From NCBI RefSeq assembly GCF_000426585.1, contig NZ_AUFQ01000002.1, positions 248,001-312,000 of the forward strand: DNA of 64,000 nt. Direction: 5' to 3'. The notes below the pieces were generated by a model. It did not search any database. It had not been told where the DNA came from and saw nothing but the letters and a program-made list of their open reading frames with translations. This DNA is from Segatella baroniae DSM 16972 = JCM 13447. GTDB taxonomy: Bacteria > Bacteroidota > Bacteroidia > Bacteroidales > Bacteroidaceae. The translations under genes were made by a program, and so were the position numbers. Below, piece after piece: positions 1 to 9,107 of this stretch. Every line of letters begins with the position of its first letter. Position 1 is the first letter of the stretch.

Positions 1-1208
1 TGGCCCTCTGCACCGCCAGAGCACGCGAAAACCTGGGCTGCCGCCCCGAGAAAATCACCGTTTTGCTGAGCGCCAATATACTCAAGAACGCCATGGGCGT
101 GGGCATTCCAGGCACGGGAATGATCGGGCTGCCCATCGCCGTCGCCCTGGGCGCGCTCATCGGCAAGTCGGAATACCAGCTGGAGGTCATCAAAGACCTC
201 ACGCCCGAAGCCTTGGAGGAGGGCAAAAGCTATATCGCCGACAACCGCATCGATATCAAACTGAAGGAGAATATCACAGAAAAGCTCTATGTGGAAGTGA
301 CCTGCGAGGCGGCCGAAGCACGCTCGACGGCCGTCATCGCCTGTGGACACACGAGCTTCGTGTATGAGGAACGCGACGGGAAAGTGCTGCTCGACAAGCG
401 CAAAAGCACAGGCGGCACAGAGCGTGAGGCCGAGACCAAGCTCGACATGAAGACCGTATGGGACTTCGCGCTCACCACACCGGTGAACGACCTGCGCTTC
501 ATCCTGCAAACGAAAGAATACAACCTGAAAGCTGCCGAAGAAAGCATGAAGGGCAACTACGGCCACTGCTTGGGCAAAACGATGGAACGCCCCCTCAGCC
601 ACGGAATATTCGGCAACAGCATATTCTCGCACATCATCGCCAAGACGGCGTCGGCCTGCGACGCCCGCATGGGCGGCGCCATGATTCCGGTGATGAGCAA
701 CAGCGGCTCCGGAAACCAGGGAATATGCGCCACAAACCCCGTGGCGGTGTATGCGACGGAGAACGAAAACACGGAGGAAGAACTCGTCCGGGCGCTCACA
801 CTCAGCCATCTGACGGCCATCTACATCAAGCAGAGTCTCGGCAAACTGTCCGCGCTCTGCGGTTGTGTGGTGGCCAGTATCGGCAGCAGCTGCGGTATCA
901 CCTATCTGATGGGCGGCGACTACACGCGTGTCTGCCATGCCGTGAAGAACATGATAGCCAACCTCACCGGCATGATTTGCGACGGTGCCAAGCCCAGCTG
1001 TGCCCTGAAGATTTCATCGGGCGTCAGCACGGCTCTCCTCTCCGCCCTTCTTTCCATGGAAGGAAAGCACGTGACGGCGGCCGAGGGTATCATCGACGAA
1101 GACGTAGACCGCTCCATTCAAAACCTGACGAGTATCGGCAAGGAGGCCATGTGCTCCACCGACGACATGGTTTTGAACATCATGACGAATAAACAGTGCA
1201 GGGATTGA
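1..1208 (+). CDS. cyuA: L-cysteine desulfidase family protein (CyuA/YhaM-like), 5' truncated by window edge
   Basis: The reading frame is open from base 3 to the TGA at 1206-1208, so about 402 residues are visible and only a short N-terminal piece (roughly 30 residues by comparison with the ~436 aa family) lies outside the window. The protein resembles the UPF0597 / serine dehydratase alpha-like family that includes CyuA (YhaM) and archaeal L-cysteine desulfidase, iron-sulfur enzymes that convert cysteine to pyruvate, ammonia and sulfide in the cytoplasm. Supporting stretches are AMGVGIPGTG near the visible start, SNSGSGNQGI in the middle and MICDGAKPSCALKISSG near the end, with cysteines that could ligate the cluster. 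It runs towards the leftward DUF3108 gene, so the two are convergent. The family is clear; the exact substrate (cysteine versus another amino acid) is inferred. Confidence 0.85.
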   Translation, partial: ALCTARARENLGCRPEKITVLLSANILKNAMGVGIPGTGMIGLPIAVALGALIGKSEYQLEVIKDLTPEALEEGKSYIADNRIDIKLKENITEKLYVEVTCEAAEARSTAVIACGHTSFVYEERDGKVLLDKRKSTGGTEREAETKLDMKTVWDFALTTPVNDLRFILQTKEYNLKAAEESMKGNYGHCLGKTMERPLSHGIFGNSIFSHIIAKTASACDARMGGAMIPVMSNSGSGNQGICATNPVAVYATENENTEEELVRALTLSHLTAIYIKQSLGKLSALCGCVVASIGSSCGITYLMGGDYTRVCHAVKNMIANLTGMICDGAKPSCALKISSGVSTALLSALLSMEGKHVTAAEGIIDEDVDRSIQNLTSIGKEAMCSTDDMVLNIMTNKQCRD

Positions 1209-1226
1209 CGCGTAGGGAGCAGCCTT

Positions 1227-2039
1227 CTATTCCCTACTCGTCACCGGATTGCGCAATCCTTTCATGCCAACAAGAAACGCTTTGGCAGAACCGAATTTCA
1301 GAAACATGTCCAAACGGACGGGCACATGGTTGTCGTCGTCCGTCACGTAGAAGTCGACAATGCGCTTATAGTTGCCGTCATCCAGTTCCATATAGGACAG
1401 ATGCAGCGTGCGATACTTGACGCCGTTGTCGGCTTTGATTGTCTTCTTGCCGTTGTAGACCAGCCTTGCGGGCGTACGCCCGTTGCCGTCGGCAATCGGG
1501 AAGTTGACCACGTTGCCCCGCTTCCACCCTTCGGGGTTGAAGGAGCGGGCCCGCAGGAAGATACTCATCATGTCGTAGATGCAATCATTGTACGTGTGCT
1601 TCTCCCAGGAGTGCGTTCCATCGCGGTGCTGGCGGTGCTGGCGCACGTGGCAGTTGCCGTTGGGATAGCTGTAGAAGATTTCGTCCACGGTGTAGCGGCT
1701 GCCTTCGAGGGCCCCCTTGCGGTAGTAGAGCGGGGCCAGGTCCAGTGAATTGTAGCACAGCAGCGTGTCGCGCAGCACAAACAGTTCGTCCACCCTGCTG
1801 TTGCCGCGGGTCGTCAGGCTGGTCCGGAAAGCCGGTTTGCCGCCATACTGGCTCTGGACGGTGGAGATGGAAGCCGTTCCCGCCTTCACCCACACGAACT
1901 TCCAGTTGTAATATAGGTTGTAGGAAAGAAATTCACCGGAGTTGAACGCTGTGTTGCGGAACGTGCACTGGGCTGCCGCCGGCAACGCGGCCAGCAGCAA
2001 CAAGGCCAATATAAGTCTACGCGTTTGTTTCATTTTCAT
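1227..2039 (-). CDS. DUF3108 domain-containing exported protein
   Basis: A 270-residue protein with an N-terminal signal peptide (RRLILALLLLAALPAAAQ) followed by a single globular region with the features of DUF3108: a conserved start FNSGEFLSYNLYYNWKFVWVKAG, a central cysteine, and a C-terminal FYVTDDDNHVPVRLDM block. It is the last gene of a leftward three-gene unit behind the Ig-like lipoprotein (27-base gap) and the GH3 protein. DUF3108 proteins are periplasmic or outer-membrane associated in Bacteroidota and their function is not established. Nothing in the sequence points to a catalytic site. Confidence 0.8.
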   Translation of the reverse strand: MKMKQTRRLILALLLLAALPAAAQCTFRNTAFNSGEFLSYNLYYNWKFVWVKAGTASISTVQSQYGGKPAFRTSLTTRGNSRVDELFVLRDTLLCYNSLDLAPLYYRKGALEGSRYTVDEIFYSYPNGNCHVRQHRQHRDGTHSWEKHTYNDCIYDMMSIFLRARSFNPEGWKRGNVVNFPIADGNGRTPARLVYNGKKTIKADNGVKYRTLHLSYMELDDGNYKRIVDFYVTDDDNHVPVRLDMFLKFGSAKAFLVGMKGLRNPVTSRE

Positions 2040-2066
2040 CTTTTTTTCATGCCGTCATCCTGACGT

Positions 2067-4037
2067 CTACATATTCTTCTTGACATATTCTATACCCATC
2101 TGGGCGGCCCGACGGGCGTTTCGGTTAGCGATTCGCTGCCGTCGGTCGGTCTTCTGCTTCACCAGTTTGCCCGGTTTCTGCTCATACAGCCTTTTGGCCG
2201 TAGGGTTCCACGTCTCGGTGATGTCCCATTTGGCCTTGACATTGAACTTGTCGGGATGGTAATAGACCTCTTCGGGCTGGCGGTCTTCGTCGAAGTCGCC
2301 CGTGTCCCAACGTCCGTTGCGGTTCTCGTCCACAATCAGACGCATGTAATACTCGCCTTCCCGCAGATAGAAGAACTCCGCCTGGCCGTCGTCCGTCGGC
2401 GTCGTCTTCACCACTTTGCCCGAGCCGTCAAGCAGCTGCACCAGCAAATGCTTGCCCGGCAGGCCCGCAACGGTCATCAGAAGCGTGCCGTACTTGTCGT
2501 TGCCGTTCACCTTGAAGCCCGTCTTGTAGGGTTTGGAAACGGCACCATACATGTCGGTGAAGGCCAGGCTGTCGAGCTCCAGACTGTATTCTATGTCGGG
2601 GCGCCACTCCGCCCGCATCACCAACGCGCGGGCATATTGCAGCGAGTCGGCCCGTGTCAGGCTGTCGCCTTGCAGCAATGGGCGCACGAGTTCGTAATGG
2701 GCGCGGTACCACAGCGAGTCGTGCTTGGCGTAGAGGTGTATCAAAGCCGTATCGACGCGCGCCAAAGGCACGTCGGAACGGAACGACAAGTTGCGGTCGG
2801 GATCCAACTGCGACGGCACATCCATCGTCAACGCCAGTGGCTTGGGCGGCATGACGCTGTCGTAAGGCTCCCCGCGCTTCTTCTTTTTCTCCTCTCCTTT
2901 CTGCCATTTCTCAAATTCCTTTTGGGCCGCTTTCAGCCTTCGGGCGTAGGGTTGCTTTGACAGGAGTTCGAGCGTGTCGACCTGTTCCACGAGCCGGCCC
3001 ATGCTGTCGGTCATGAGATAGGACATCTGTAGCCGCAACGTGTCCTGATTCACCAGTGCCGTGTCGCGCAGCCAGTAGGTCAGCGTGTCCTTCCGGGCCG
3101 ACGATTCCATGACGAAGGCGTCGCGCTCGTCGAAGTTAAGCCCCTTGATGACGGGCAGCCGGTCGTTGCCATAGCTGAAAAAGATACTGAAATGATTGGC
3201 TTCGGGGCGCTCGCTCTTCACCAGGAAGCGGTCGGTCACAATGGCGTTGAAGGCCCGGAGCGTGATGTCGTCGGGCAGAAAGCGGGTGTAGGGCACCCTG
3301 TCGATCGAATGGATGTGCAGCGAGTCGGTCCAGAGCGTGTCCTGACGGATGTCGGGTTTGGAACTGGGCACGACGACATCGTGGTTGAAAGCCACCATTT
3401 CGCTCTTCTGGCTGAACATGTAATTGCCGTCGGCGTCCTGCAAGGCATAGCAGCGGTAAGACCCCGGGGCCACTCCCTTGATGACAAAACGGCCTCGGCT
3501 GTCGGTACGGCTCACGCGCAGCATGGGCAACTTGTGGAAAGCGCTGTCGGCCAGGTTGGCATACAGTCCGACGAGAATACCCTTCACGGGTTCCAGGTCT
3601 TCGGCATTGACCACGTAGCCGGACACTTCCATCGTGTCGATATGGTCGCCGGTGGAGAAGCTGTAGGTGTAGTTGCCCAGCGGGTTGCCCTCGTTGTTGT
3701 CGGAAATGGCGTCGCTGAAGTCGATGGTATAAGTGGTGTTGGCCTTCAGCGAGTCCAGCAGTTTCACCTCGATGAACCTGCCCGTCGCCTTGATTTCGGG
3801 CATTTCGAGTTGCGGCGGCGACACGATGACGTTCTCCGTGGCATTCTCTATCTTGATGAACTCGTCGAAAGCAATCTTCACTTTCTTCACCGTCACGTTC
3901 ATGGCGCGGTCGGCCGGCGTGGCGCCCACCACCCTCGGCGGCGTCTCGTCATACCAACCGCCGTCGGGGTTGCCCATGCGGGCACAGCCCATGAGCGTCA
4001 GCAGGGCGAGCAAAACGATGTAGTGGAATTTCTTCAT
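2067..4037 (-). CDS. Ig-like domain (SbsA-type) lipoprotein
   Basis: A 656-residue lipoprotein: the signal peptide ends in LLTLMGCARMG, with the lipobox cysteine at about residue 18. Residues 30-130 form an SbsA-type Ig-like domain typical of large Bacteroidota lipoproteins (TPPRVVGATPADRAMNV start, YTIDFSDAISDNNEGN core). A second beta-rich region, about 140-215, resembles a carboxypeptidase-regulatory fold. Around residues 375-400 lies a lysine/glutamate-rich stretch (EKWQKGEEKKKKRGEP) likely to be helical. Its start overlaps the end of the GH3 gene by four bases (ATGA), suggesting translational coupling. The function is unknown; it probably sits on the outer membrane. Confidence 0.85.
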   Translation of the reverse strand: MKKFHYIVLLALLTLMGCARMGNPDGGWYDETPPRVVGATPADRAMNVTVKKVKIAFDEFIKIENATENVIVSPPQLEMPEIKATGRFIEVKLLDSLKANTTYTIDFSDAISDNNEGNPLGNYTYSFSTGDHIDTMEVSGYVVNAEDLEPVKGILVGLYANLADSAFHKLPMLRVSRTDSRGRFVIKGVAPGSYRCYALQDADGNYMFSQKSEMVAFNHDVVVPSSKPDIRQDTLWTDSLHIHSIDRVPYTRFLPDDITLRAFNAIVTDRFLVKSERPEANHFSIFFSYGNDRLPVIKGLNFDERDAFVMESSARKDTLTYWLRDTALVNQDTLRLQMSYLMTDSMGRLVEQVDTLELLSKQPYARRLKAAQKEFEKWQKGEEKKKKRGEPYDSVMPPKPLALTMDVPSQLDPDRNLSFRSDVPLARVDTALIHLYAKHDSLWYRAHYELVRPLLQGDSLTRADSLQYARALVMRAEWRPDIEYSLELDSLAFTDMYGAVSKPYKTGFKVNGNDKYGTLLMTVAGLPGKHLLVQLLDGSGKVVKTTPTDDGQAEFFYLREGEYYMRLIVDENRNGRWDTGDFDEDRQPEEVYYHPDKFNVKAKWDITETWNPTAKRLYEQKPGKLVKQKTDRRQRIANRNARRAAQMGIEYVKKNM

Positions 4038-5554
4038 ATACGTTCCTGTTCGTTGAGTTGCAAGAGTTCTTCCATATTCTTGCGGCTGTTGCTCAGCCGG
4101 GGCACCTTGTGCTGGCCTCCCAGCTTGCCGTTCAGCTTCAGCCAGTCGTTGAAGAGACCTTCACGGGCCTTGACGATCTCCAGCGGTTGGAGCGTGATGT
4201 CGTGGAAACGCTTGGCCTCGTAGTCACTGTTGACCTCCTGGAGCTTCCTGTCCAGCAGTTCGCCGAAGCGCTGAAGGTCGGCGGGGGCCTTCGAGAACTC
4301 GATGAGCCACTGGTGCCTGCACTTGCCATGGCTGTCCATGAACACGGGCGCGGCCGTGTATTCGCTCACCTCGGCGCCGGTCTCCCGGCAGGCGTAGGCC
4401 AGCCCTTGCTCGGCATTCTCCATGATGAGTTCCTCTCCGAAGGCATTGATGAAGTACTTGGTGCGGCCCGTGATGATGAATTTATAGGGGTCTTTGCTCG
4501 TGAAACGCACGGTGTCGCCGATGAGATAGCGCCACAAGCCGCACGACGTGGTGATGACCAGGGCATAGTTGCGGCCCACTTCGACGCCCTCCAGCGGAAC
4601 GACCGTCGGCTTCTCGCGCTCGAACTCGTCCATCGGGATGAATTCATAGAACACGTCGTAGTCGGTCATGAGCAGCATGGACGCGTCGGAGGGGTCGTCC
4701 TGAATGCCGAAGAAGCCTTCGCTGGCGTTGTAGGTCTCCATGTAACGCATCGACGGGCGCGTGATGATTTTCTCATACTGTGGTCGGTAGGGCGTGAAGG
4801 CTATGCCGCCGTGGAAGAACACTTCCAGATTGGGCCACACTTCTTCGATGTGCTGCTTGCCCGAAAGATCCAACACCCGCACCAGCACGCTCAACATCCA
4901 TGACGGCACGCCGCTGACGTTGGTCACGTTCTTGTTCAGGCACTCCTCGGCGATGCGGTCGCGCTTCACCTCGAAGTCGCTCAGCAGGGCCGTCCGCTTC
5001 GTGGGGACGCGCACCAGATTGACCAACGGGTTGACATTCTCTATCAGAATGGCGCTCAAGTCGCCGACCAGTGAGTTGGATATATTATAATTGGGAGAAT
5101 GGCTTCCGCCCAAAATGAGTCCCTTGCCGTCGAAGAGTCGGCTGTCGGGATGGTTGCGCAGATAGGCTGCCACCACGTCGAAGCCGCCTGCATAATGGAT
5201 GTGGTGCAGCCCTTCGTGCGACACTGGGATGAACTTGCTCTTGTCGTTGGTGGTGCCGGACGACTTGGCAAACCACCTCACGGTGCCCGGCCACAGCACG
5301 TCGGCTTCGCCATGGCGCATGCGGTCGATGTCTTGCTTCAGCTCTTCGTAGGTGTTGACAGGCACGTTTCGCGCAAAATCCTCATACGACAACGTGTTGC
5401 CCAGCAGGTGATTGCGGCCGTATTCCGAGGCACCGCCCCGCTCCATGAGCCGGCGCAGCACATCGCGCTGCATGTCGACAGCCTCTCCTTGATAGCGTTC
5501 CAAGGCCTTCTGGCGTGGCAAAAACAGTTTTCCTACTATTTTAGTTAAGCTCAT
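4034..5554 (-). CDS. GH3 auxin-responsive promoter family protein (acyl-adenylate-forming)
   Basis: A 506-residue GH3-superfamily protein related to plant acyl-amido synthetases. The three ATP/adenylate motifs are visible: SSGTTNDKSKFIPVS (about residues 100-115), YNASEGFFGIQ (about 285) and GRTKYFINAFGEELIMENAE (about 365). The family adenylates a carboxylate and can conjugate it to an amino acid; the bacterial substrate is unknown. An upstream methionine at 5587 is in frame, but a promoter element CAAAAGTA (TACTTTTG on the minus strand) lies at 5585-5592, so translation must begin downstream, at the ATG at 5554 (MSLTKIVGKLF). It is the first gene of the GH3 / lipoprotein / DUF3108 unit. Confidence 0.88.
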   Translation of the reverse strand: MSLTKIVGKLFLPRQKALERYQGEAVDMQRDVLRRLMERGGASEYGRNHLLGNTLSYEDFARNVPVNTYEELKQDIDRMRHGEADVLWPGTVRWFAKSSGTTNDKSKFIPVSHEGLHHIHYAGGFDVVAAYLRNHPDSRLFDGKGLILGGSHSPNYNISNSLVGDLSAILIENVNPLVNLVRVPTKRTALLSDFEVKRDRIAEECLNKNVTNVSGVPSWMLSVLVRVLDLSGKQHIEEVWPNLEVFFHGGIAFTPYRPQYEKIITRPSMRYMETYNASEGFFGIQDDPSDASMLLMTDYDVFYEFIPMDEFEREKPTVVPLEGVEVGRNYALVITTSCGLWRYLIGDTVRFTSKDPYKFIITGRTKYFINAFGEELIMENAEQGLAYACRETGAEVSEYTAAPVFMDSHGKCRHQWLIEFSKAPADLQRFGELLDRKLQEVNSDYEAKRFHDITLQPLEIVKAREGLFNDWLKLNGKLGGQHKVPRLSNSRKNMEELLQLNEQERI

Positions 5555-5584
5555 GCTTACCTTAATCTTTAGTCGTTTGAGATG

Positions 5585-5592
5585 CAAAAGTA
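5585..5592 (-). promoter_or_regulatory. -7 promoter element of the GH3 operon
   Basis: TACTTTTG on the minus strand fits the Bacteroidota TAnnTTTG element and lies about 30 bases upstream of the ATG at 5554. No convincing TTTG at -33 was seen. It decides the start codon of the GH3 gene. Confidence 0.6.
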
Positions 5593-5723
5593 GCCCAAAC
5601 TTTTGTAAACGGGAAATTATTTACCCATTTTTAATACCAGACATGAGGACAGAAAGGCCTCAACACATTTTCAGACAGGCTGTTTGCAAGACATAAAGAC
5701 AATGGAACACATTCGTCAGTTGC

Positions 5724-5948
5724 TTGCTTTTTAGAAGTGTTGGTGAAGGAGCAAAGAGTATCTATCAGCGTTTCAAGAAAGTTGTACGCTATACAGTCGG
5801 CCATGAAGTGATGTTGAAAGATTCCCCTTGCAAAAGAGTTGTGTGCAAGGTAGATGACCAGGTGTTACGTAAAGATGTACTTTCTATGGACGAAATCCAA
5901 TCACTGATTCAATGTCATTATGAGAATGAGAATCCGAATGTTAGTAAT
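5724..5948 (+). pseudogene. Remnant of a Bacteroidales tyrosine recombinase (SAM-like core-binding domain)
   Basis: About 75 codons read as the end of the SAM-like domain and the start of the catalytic domain of a Bacteroidales site-specific integrase: GEGAKSIYQRFKKVV, then VCKVDDQVLRKDVLSMDEIQ and LIQCHYENENPNV. Intact relatives continue from here into the catalytic arginine block; in this copy the homology stops abruptly at about 5948 and the frame runs into unrelated codons ending at 6029. There is no plausible start codon or upstream N-terminal arm-binding domain. It sits in a lower-GC patch with the Fic gene and tRNA-Leu, consistent with the decayed end of an integrated element. Identification rests on remembered family sequence, not on an alignment. 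Confidence 0.7.
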
Positions 5949-6018
5949 GTAAAGTCGGGAGTTTATTTAAATTTACTGATTTTCAGTATTTACAACAAAG
6001 AAAGAGGCACCCATACCT

Positions 6019-6828
6019 CTAAAACATAAAACTGAATCCTTTCTTTTGCGAATCTTTAAACCTTTCAATCTCCAAAGAAAGCGATTTCTTCAACTGTCCT
6101 GCCATAAACAACAAGAACGGTTGATTGGTTTCTTCGTCCCGACATTGGCGCAGGGAAAGAATATATTCCTCTCTATCCTCTTTGAATATCTTGGCGGGAA
6201 AAAGATGATGGCAAAATTGGATGTAATTCATTAGCAATCGAGCCGTTCTACCGTTGCCATCCACCCACGGATGTATGGTTGCTAAATTAAGGTGGGCATT
6301 AAAACTCAATTCATACTGTTCCCAAAATGTTCCCACGTTCTTTTGCTTCGCTTGCAGTAGGACGCAAAGTTCATCTACCCTGGCAGGAACTTTCAGATAG
6401 CTCATATAAGAATGTCCGCCAACACCTGCCGTAACCCCACACAAACGGAAATCCCCTTTTGAAGAATCGAAAGAGCCACCCATCACACTGTGTGTACTGC
6501 CTGTAGTATGCATCAACATTGCATTCAATCTTTTCAAAAAAGCAGGAGTTATCGGTACAAGACGGTCAGATTCAGCTTTAGCAAATTCGTACGCTTGCTT
6601 TAAATCTTCATTCATCAGATGATGTACAAGCGGTTTTCCTTTCGCTGTCACTCCCTCGTCAAAGAGAAGCTGTGTATCAAGCTCGGTCAATGTGGAGCCT
6701 TCTATGGCTGTGGAATGGGTAATGAGAGAATAAAGGTAGTACTTGTCATAGTCCACCGATTCACTGATACCAAGTTGCTGAAACTTCTGGTATAACTGTT
6801 CTATCTCTTGCCAAACACAATGCTCCAT
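6019..6828 (-). CDS. Fic family protein (putative AMP transferase)
   Basis: A 269-residue Fic-fold protein. The active-site loop HPWVDGNGRTARLL (about residues 186-199) carries the catalytic histidine and the phosphate-binding GNGR. An N-terminal segment THSTAIEGSTLT (about 35-46) matches the inhibitory-helix pattern [S/T]xxxE[G/N], so this should be an auto-inhibited Fic protein of the class with an N-terminal inhibitory helix. Fic enzymes transfer AMP or other nucleotide parts to target proteins; the target here is unknown. No antitoxin-like partner is adjacent, as expected when inhibition is in cis. Base composition is clearly more AT-rich than the flanks, suggesting transfer with the neighbouring integrase remnant. 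The minus-strand promoter lies at 6861-6892. Confidence 0.88.
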   Translation of the reverse strand: MEHCVWQEIEQLYQKFQQLGISESVDYDKYYLYSLITHSTAIEGSTLTELDTQLLFDEGVTAKGKPLVHHLMNEDLKQAYEFAKAESDRLVPITPAFLKRLNAMLMHTTGSTHSVMGGSFDSSKGDFRLCGVTAGVGGHSYMSYLKVPARVDELCVLLQAKQKNVGTFWEQYELSFNAHLNLATIHPWVDGNGRTARLLMNYIQFCHHLFPAKIFKEDREEYILSLRQCRDEETNQPFLLFMAGQLKKSLSLEIERFKDSQKKGFSFMF

Positions 6829-6860
6829 TGTTTTTTTATTTAATAGGCTTTATTTCTTTT

Positions 6861-6892
6861 CAAAGGTAGTATATTTACCATGTTTGGCCAAA
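6861..6892 (-). promoter_or_regulatory. Promoter of the fic gene
   Basis: On the minus strand, TTTG (6892-6889), 20 bases, then TACCTTTG (6868-6861), about 33 bases before the start codon. This matches the Bacteroidota sigma-A pattern. Confidence 0.65.
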
Positions 6893-6993
6893 GGAAATAA
6901 TGACTTCCTGCTACTTTTTTGCACGTGTGGGGAAAAATCAAACAAAAGAAAAAGCTAAGTATTGATTAGTCAATCACTTAGCTTTCGTCCTCG

Positions 6994-7075
6994 TACCCAG
7001 ACCCGGGATCGAACCGGGATGGATTGCTCCACTGGTGTTTGAGACCAGCGCGTCTACCGATTCCGCCATCTGGGC
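6994..7075 (-). tRNA. tRNA-Leu (anticodon CAA)
   Basis: An 82-base class II tRNA on the minus strand. The acceptor pair GCCCAGA / TCTGGGT, the D-arm TGGCGGAATCGGTAGACGC, the anticodon stem CTGGT / ACCAG with loop CTCAAAC, a long variable arm and the T-arm CCCGGTTCGATCCCGGG are all visible. The discriminator is A and CCA is not encoded. A well-formed promoter lies just upstream. It borders the AT-rich fic / integrase-remnant patch. Confidence 0.95.
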
Positions 7076-7102
7076 CGCATGGCGTCTTGAAGAAGACGGG
7101 TG

Positions 7103-7133
7103 CAAAGGTAAAGGAAAATTCTGAAACGGCAAA
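7103..7133 (-). promoter_or_regulatory. Promoter of tRNA-Leu
   Basis: TTTG (7133-7130), 19 bases, then TACCTTTG (7110-7103) on the minus strand, 28 bases before the mature tRNA 5' end. One of the clearest matches to the Bacteroidota promoter consensus in the window. Confidence 0.75.
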
Positions 7134-7255
7134 CTTTATTTTGTTTTTTTTCCTCAATTCATGAAAACGTCCTATAAATAATACTAATCGCTTTGACGTG
7201 TCGGGATAATTGCATATTTTCGTGGCAGATATCAACGAAACCTAAGAACCTATTT

Positions 7256-8350
7256 ATGGAATTGGCCCTTGAAAACAACTTCTGTATCATCTTGGCAGGC
7301 GGCAAGGGACGCAGGCTGTGGCCATGCAGCAGGGAGACGCGCCCCAAACAATTCATCGACTTTTTCGGCACCGGGCGGACGCAGTTGCAGCAGACTTTCG
7401 ACCGGTTTTGCAAGATACTTCCCAAAGAAAACATCTTCATCAATACGAACGCGGCCTACGAAGGGCTGGTCAGGGAGCAGCTGCCGGAGGTGGCGGCCGA
7501 CCACATCATGGCCGAACCTATCTACCGCAACACGGCGCCGAGCGTGGCCTGGGCCGCACACCGGATAGCGAAGACAAAACCGAAAGCCAACATCATCGTC
7601 AGCCCTTCCGACCAGGCGGTGTTCAACGAGGAATCGTTCAGGCAGAACATCATGGACGGACTGGCGTTCGTCACGCGCAACAACATGCTGCTCACACTGG
7701 GCGTGAAGCCCACCCGCCCTGAACCGGGCTACGGCTACATACAAATGGGCGACAACATCGACCGAGACGACGTCTACAAGGTAAGGTCGTTCACCGAGAA
7801 ACCCGACCGGGAGTTTGCCAAAATCTTCATGGAGAGCGACGAATTTCTGTGGAACACGGGGCTTTTCCTGAGCAACATCCACTGCATGGGCATGTGCATG
7901 TACAAGTTTCTGCCTGTCGTTTTGCGCACGCTCGACCAAGACAACCCCAACGCCAGCTTTGAGGAAGAGAACGCATTCGTGCAGGAACACTTCCCCTCCT
8001 ACCCCAACATCTCGCTCGACCACGGCCTGTTGGAAAAGACCGACAAGGCATGTGTCATGAAATGCGACTTCGGGTGGGCCGACCTGGGCACGTGGCACAG
8101 CATATTCGAGGCCATGCAGCGCAGCGACGAAGACAACGTGGTCATCAACTCCGACGTCATCATGGACGACGCACGCAACAACATCGTCAAACTGCCCGAA
8201 GGACGGCTGGCCGTCATCAACGGACTGGACGGCTACATCATCGCCGAGGAAGACAACGTGCTGCTCATCTGCAAGAAGGAGGACTCCTCGTCGCTCGTCA
8301 GGAAATACGTCAACGAAGTGCAACTGAAAAAGGGCGACAAATACATATAG
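7256..8350 (+). CDS. manC: Mannose-1-phosphate guanylyltransferase
   Basis: A 364-residue nucleotidyltransferase making GDP-mannose from mannose-1-phosphate and GTP for glycan synthesis. The N-terminal signature CIILAGGKGRRLWPCSRETR (residues 9-28) is the NTP-binding loop, PKQF follows, and FVTRNNMLLTLGVKPTRPEPGYGYIQ and EKPD blocks are typical of the family. Its length matches the single-domain form without a C-terminal phosphomannose isomerase domain. An in-frame extension to 7193 was rejected because its residues (TCRDNCIFSW) do not resemble the family, while MELALENNF leads straight into the fold. It stands alone between tRNA-Leu and a long repeat region. Confidence 0.92.
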   Translation: MELALENNFCIILAGGKGRRLWPCSRETRPKQFIDFFGTGRTQLQQTFDRFCKILPKENIFINTNAAYEGLVREQLPEVAADHIMAEPIYRNTAPSVAWAAHRIAKTKPKANIIVSPSDQAVFNEESFRQNIMDGLAFVTRNNMLLTLGVKPTRPEPGYGYIQMGDNIDRDDVYKVRSFTEKPDREFAKIFMESDEFLWNTGLFLSNIHCMGMCMYKFLPVVLRTLDQDNPNASFEEENAFVQEHFPSYPNISLDHGLLEKTDKACVMKCDFGWADLGTWHSIFEAMQRSDEDNVVINSDVIMDDARNNIVKLPEGRLAVINGLDGYIIAEEDNVLLICKKEDSSSLVRKYVNEVQLKKGDKYI

Positions 8351-8626
8351 GCCTTTTCACCATCAAAATCACACATTCAACGCTTGCGGAGGGGTGACCT
8401 TTGCAAGCTAAAAAGGTCGCTGCTGTGCTTCCAGAGTCCATCGACGCGCCACCCAAAATCAAGATTTGTTGTCACAGGGGTGGCAAAGAGGGTTGATGGC
8501 AACGCCCTTCTCGTCACCGTTGGAGACCTCCACGTCCCCACGGCCGACTTTGTGGTAAAGTTTTCCTGGATGAAGAAAAACAGAAAAGACCTTACGCACA
8601 CATTGAAGGGATGGAAACAGCAAATA

Positions 8627-8682
8627 GGACAGAACGATTGCATGGAAAAGCGAAAGGCAAATCACTCCGAAAGAACGATGAA
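8627..8682 (+). repeat. 56-base block repeated at 63805-63860
   Basis: The block starting GGACAGAACGATTGCATGG matches 63805-63860 at 53 of 56 positions by direct reading, in the same orientation. In the second copy its 3' part forms one side of a hairpin; here the partner strand is missing. Confidence 0.85.
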
Positions 8683-8717
8683 AACAACTTGGCCATAGGA
8701 AGATGGCCATGGACTGC

Positions 8718-8771
8718 TGCGGATGCAACTGCGTCATGGAGTACTGCGGATGCAAACGTGTCATGGAGTAT
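8718..8771 (+). repeat. Two tandem 27-base units
   Basis: Units 8718-8744 and 8745-8771 share TGCGGATGCAA and GTCATGGAGTA and differ at a few positions; a third partial unit follows. In one frame they would encode a repeated cysteine-rich CGCxxVMEY peptide, but the frame has no supported gene around it. Confidence 0.75.
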
Positions 8772-8775
8772 TGTG

Positions 8776-9107
8776 CCAACTACCGCGCAGCGGTCGGTCT
8801 TTTTGTAGGACAGGGTTGTGAACGCAGCGAGCTACCCTGCCTAAGCTTTGGAAGTGAGGGAGCTAGGCCGAAGGTCTTGGTCTGTTTCCCTTTGAACCAT
8901 GGCTCTTTGCGGGGGAAAGCTCGTTTAAAATCAAGACGCATGCCAATCATATCGCCCTTGTCGCTCGTACCTCTACATGCTTCAAAAGCTAATGGCAATC
9001 AGGACAATCACCCGCCAAGCACGGCAACAATCACCACAAACGTAAAAAAGACCAAGGTCTTCGGCCTAGTTCCTCTCCGCCACGTGCCATGACCATTATA
9101 CAATGGT
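8776..9107 (+). repeat. Degraded copy of the dispersed fold-back element
   Basis: Modules of the element at 62570-63183 appear here in diverged form: GAGCTACCCTGCC (8829-8841 region), TAGGCCGAAGGTCTTGGTC (about 8864-8882), the internal ATATCGCCCTTGTCGC / CATGCTTCAAAAGC block (about 8947-8990), and AAAAAAGACCAAGGTCTTCG (about 9045-9064). Arms are no longer near-identical, so this looks like an old copy. Confidence 0.7.

Noticed and set aside
8703..9092. 129-codon frame with a repeated CGCxxVMEY peptide
   Set aside because: The cysteine-rich part is only the translation of two 27-base repeats, and the rest crosses a degraded fold-back element.
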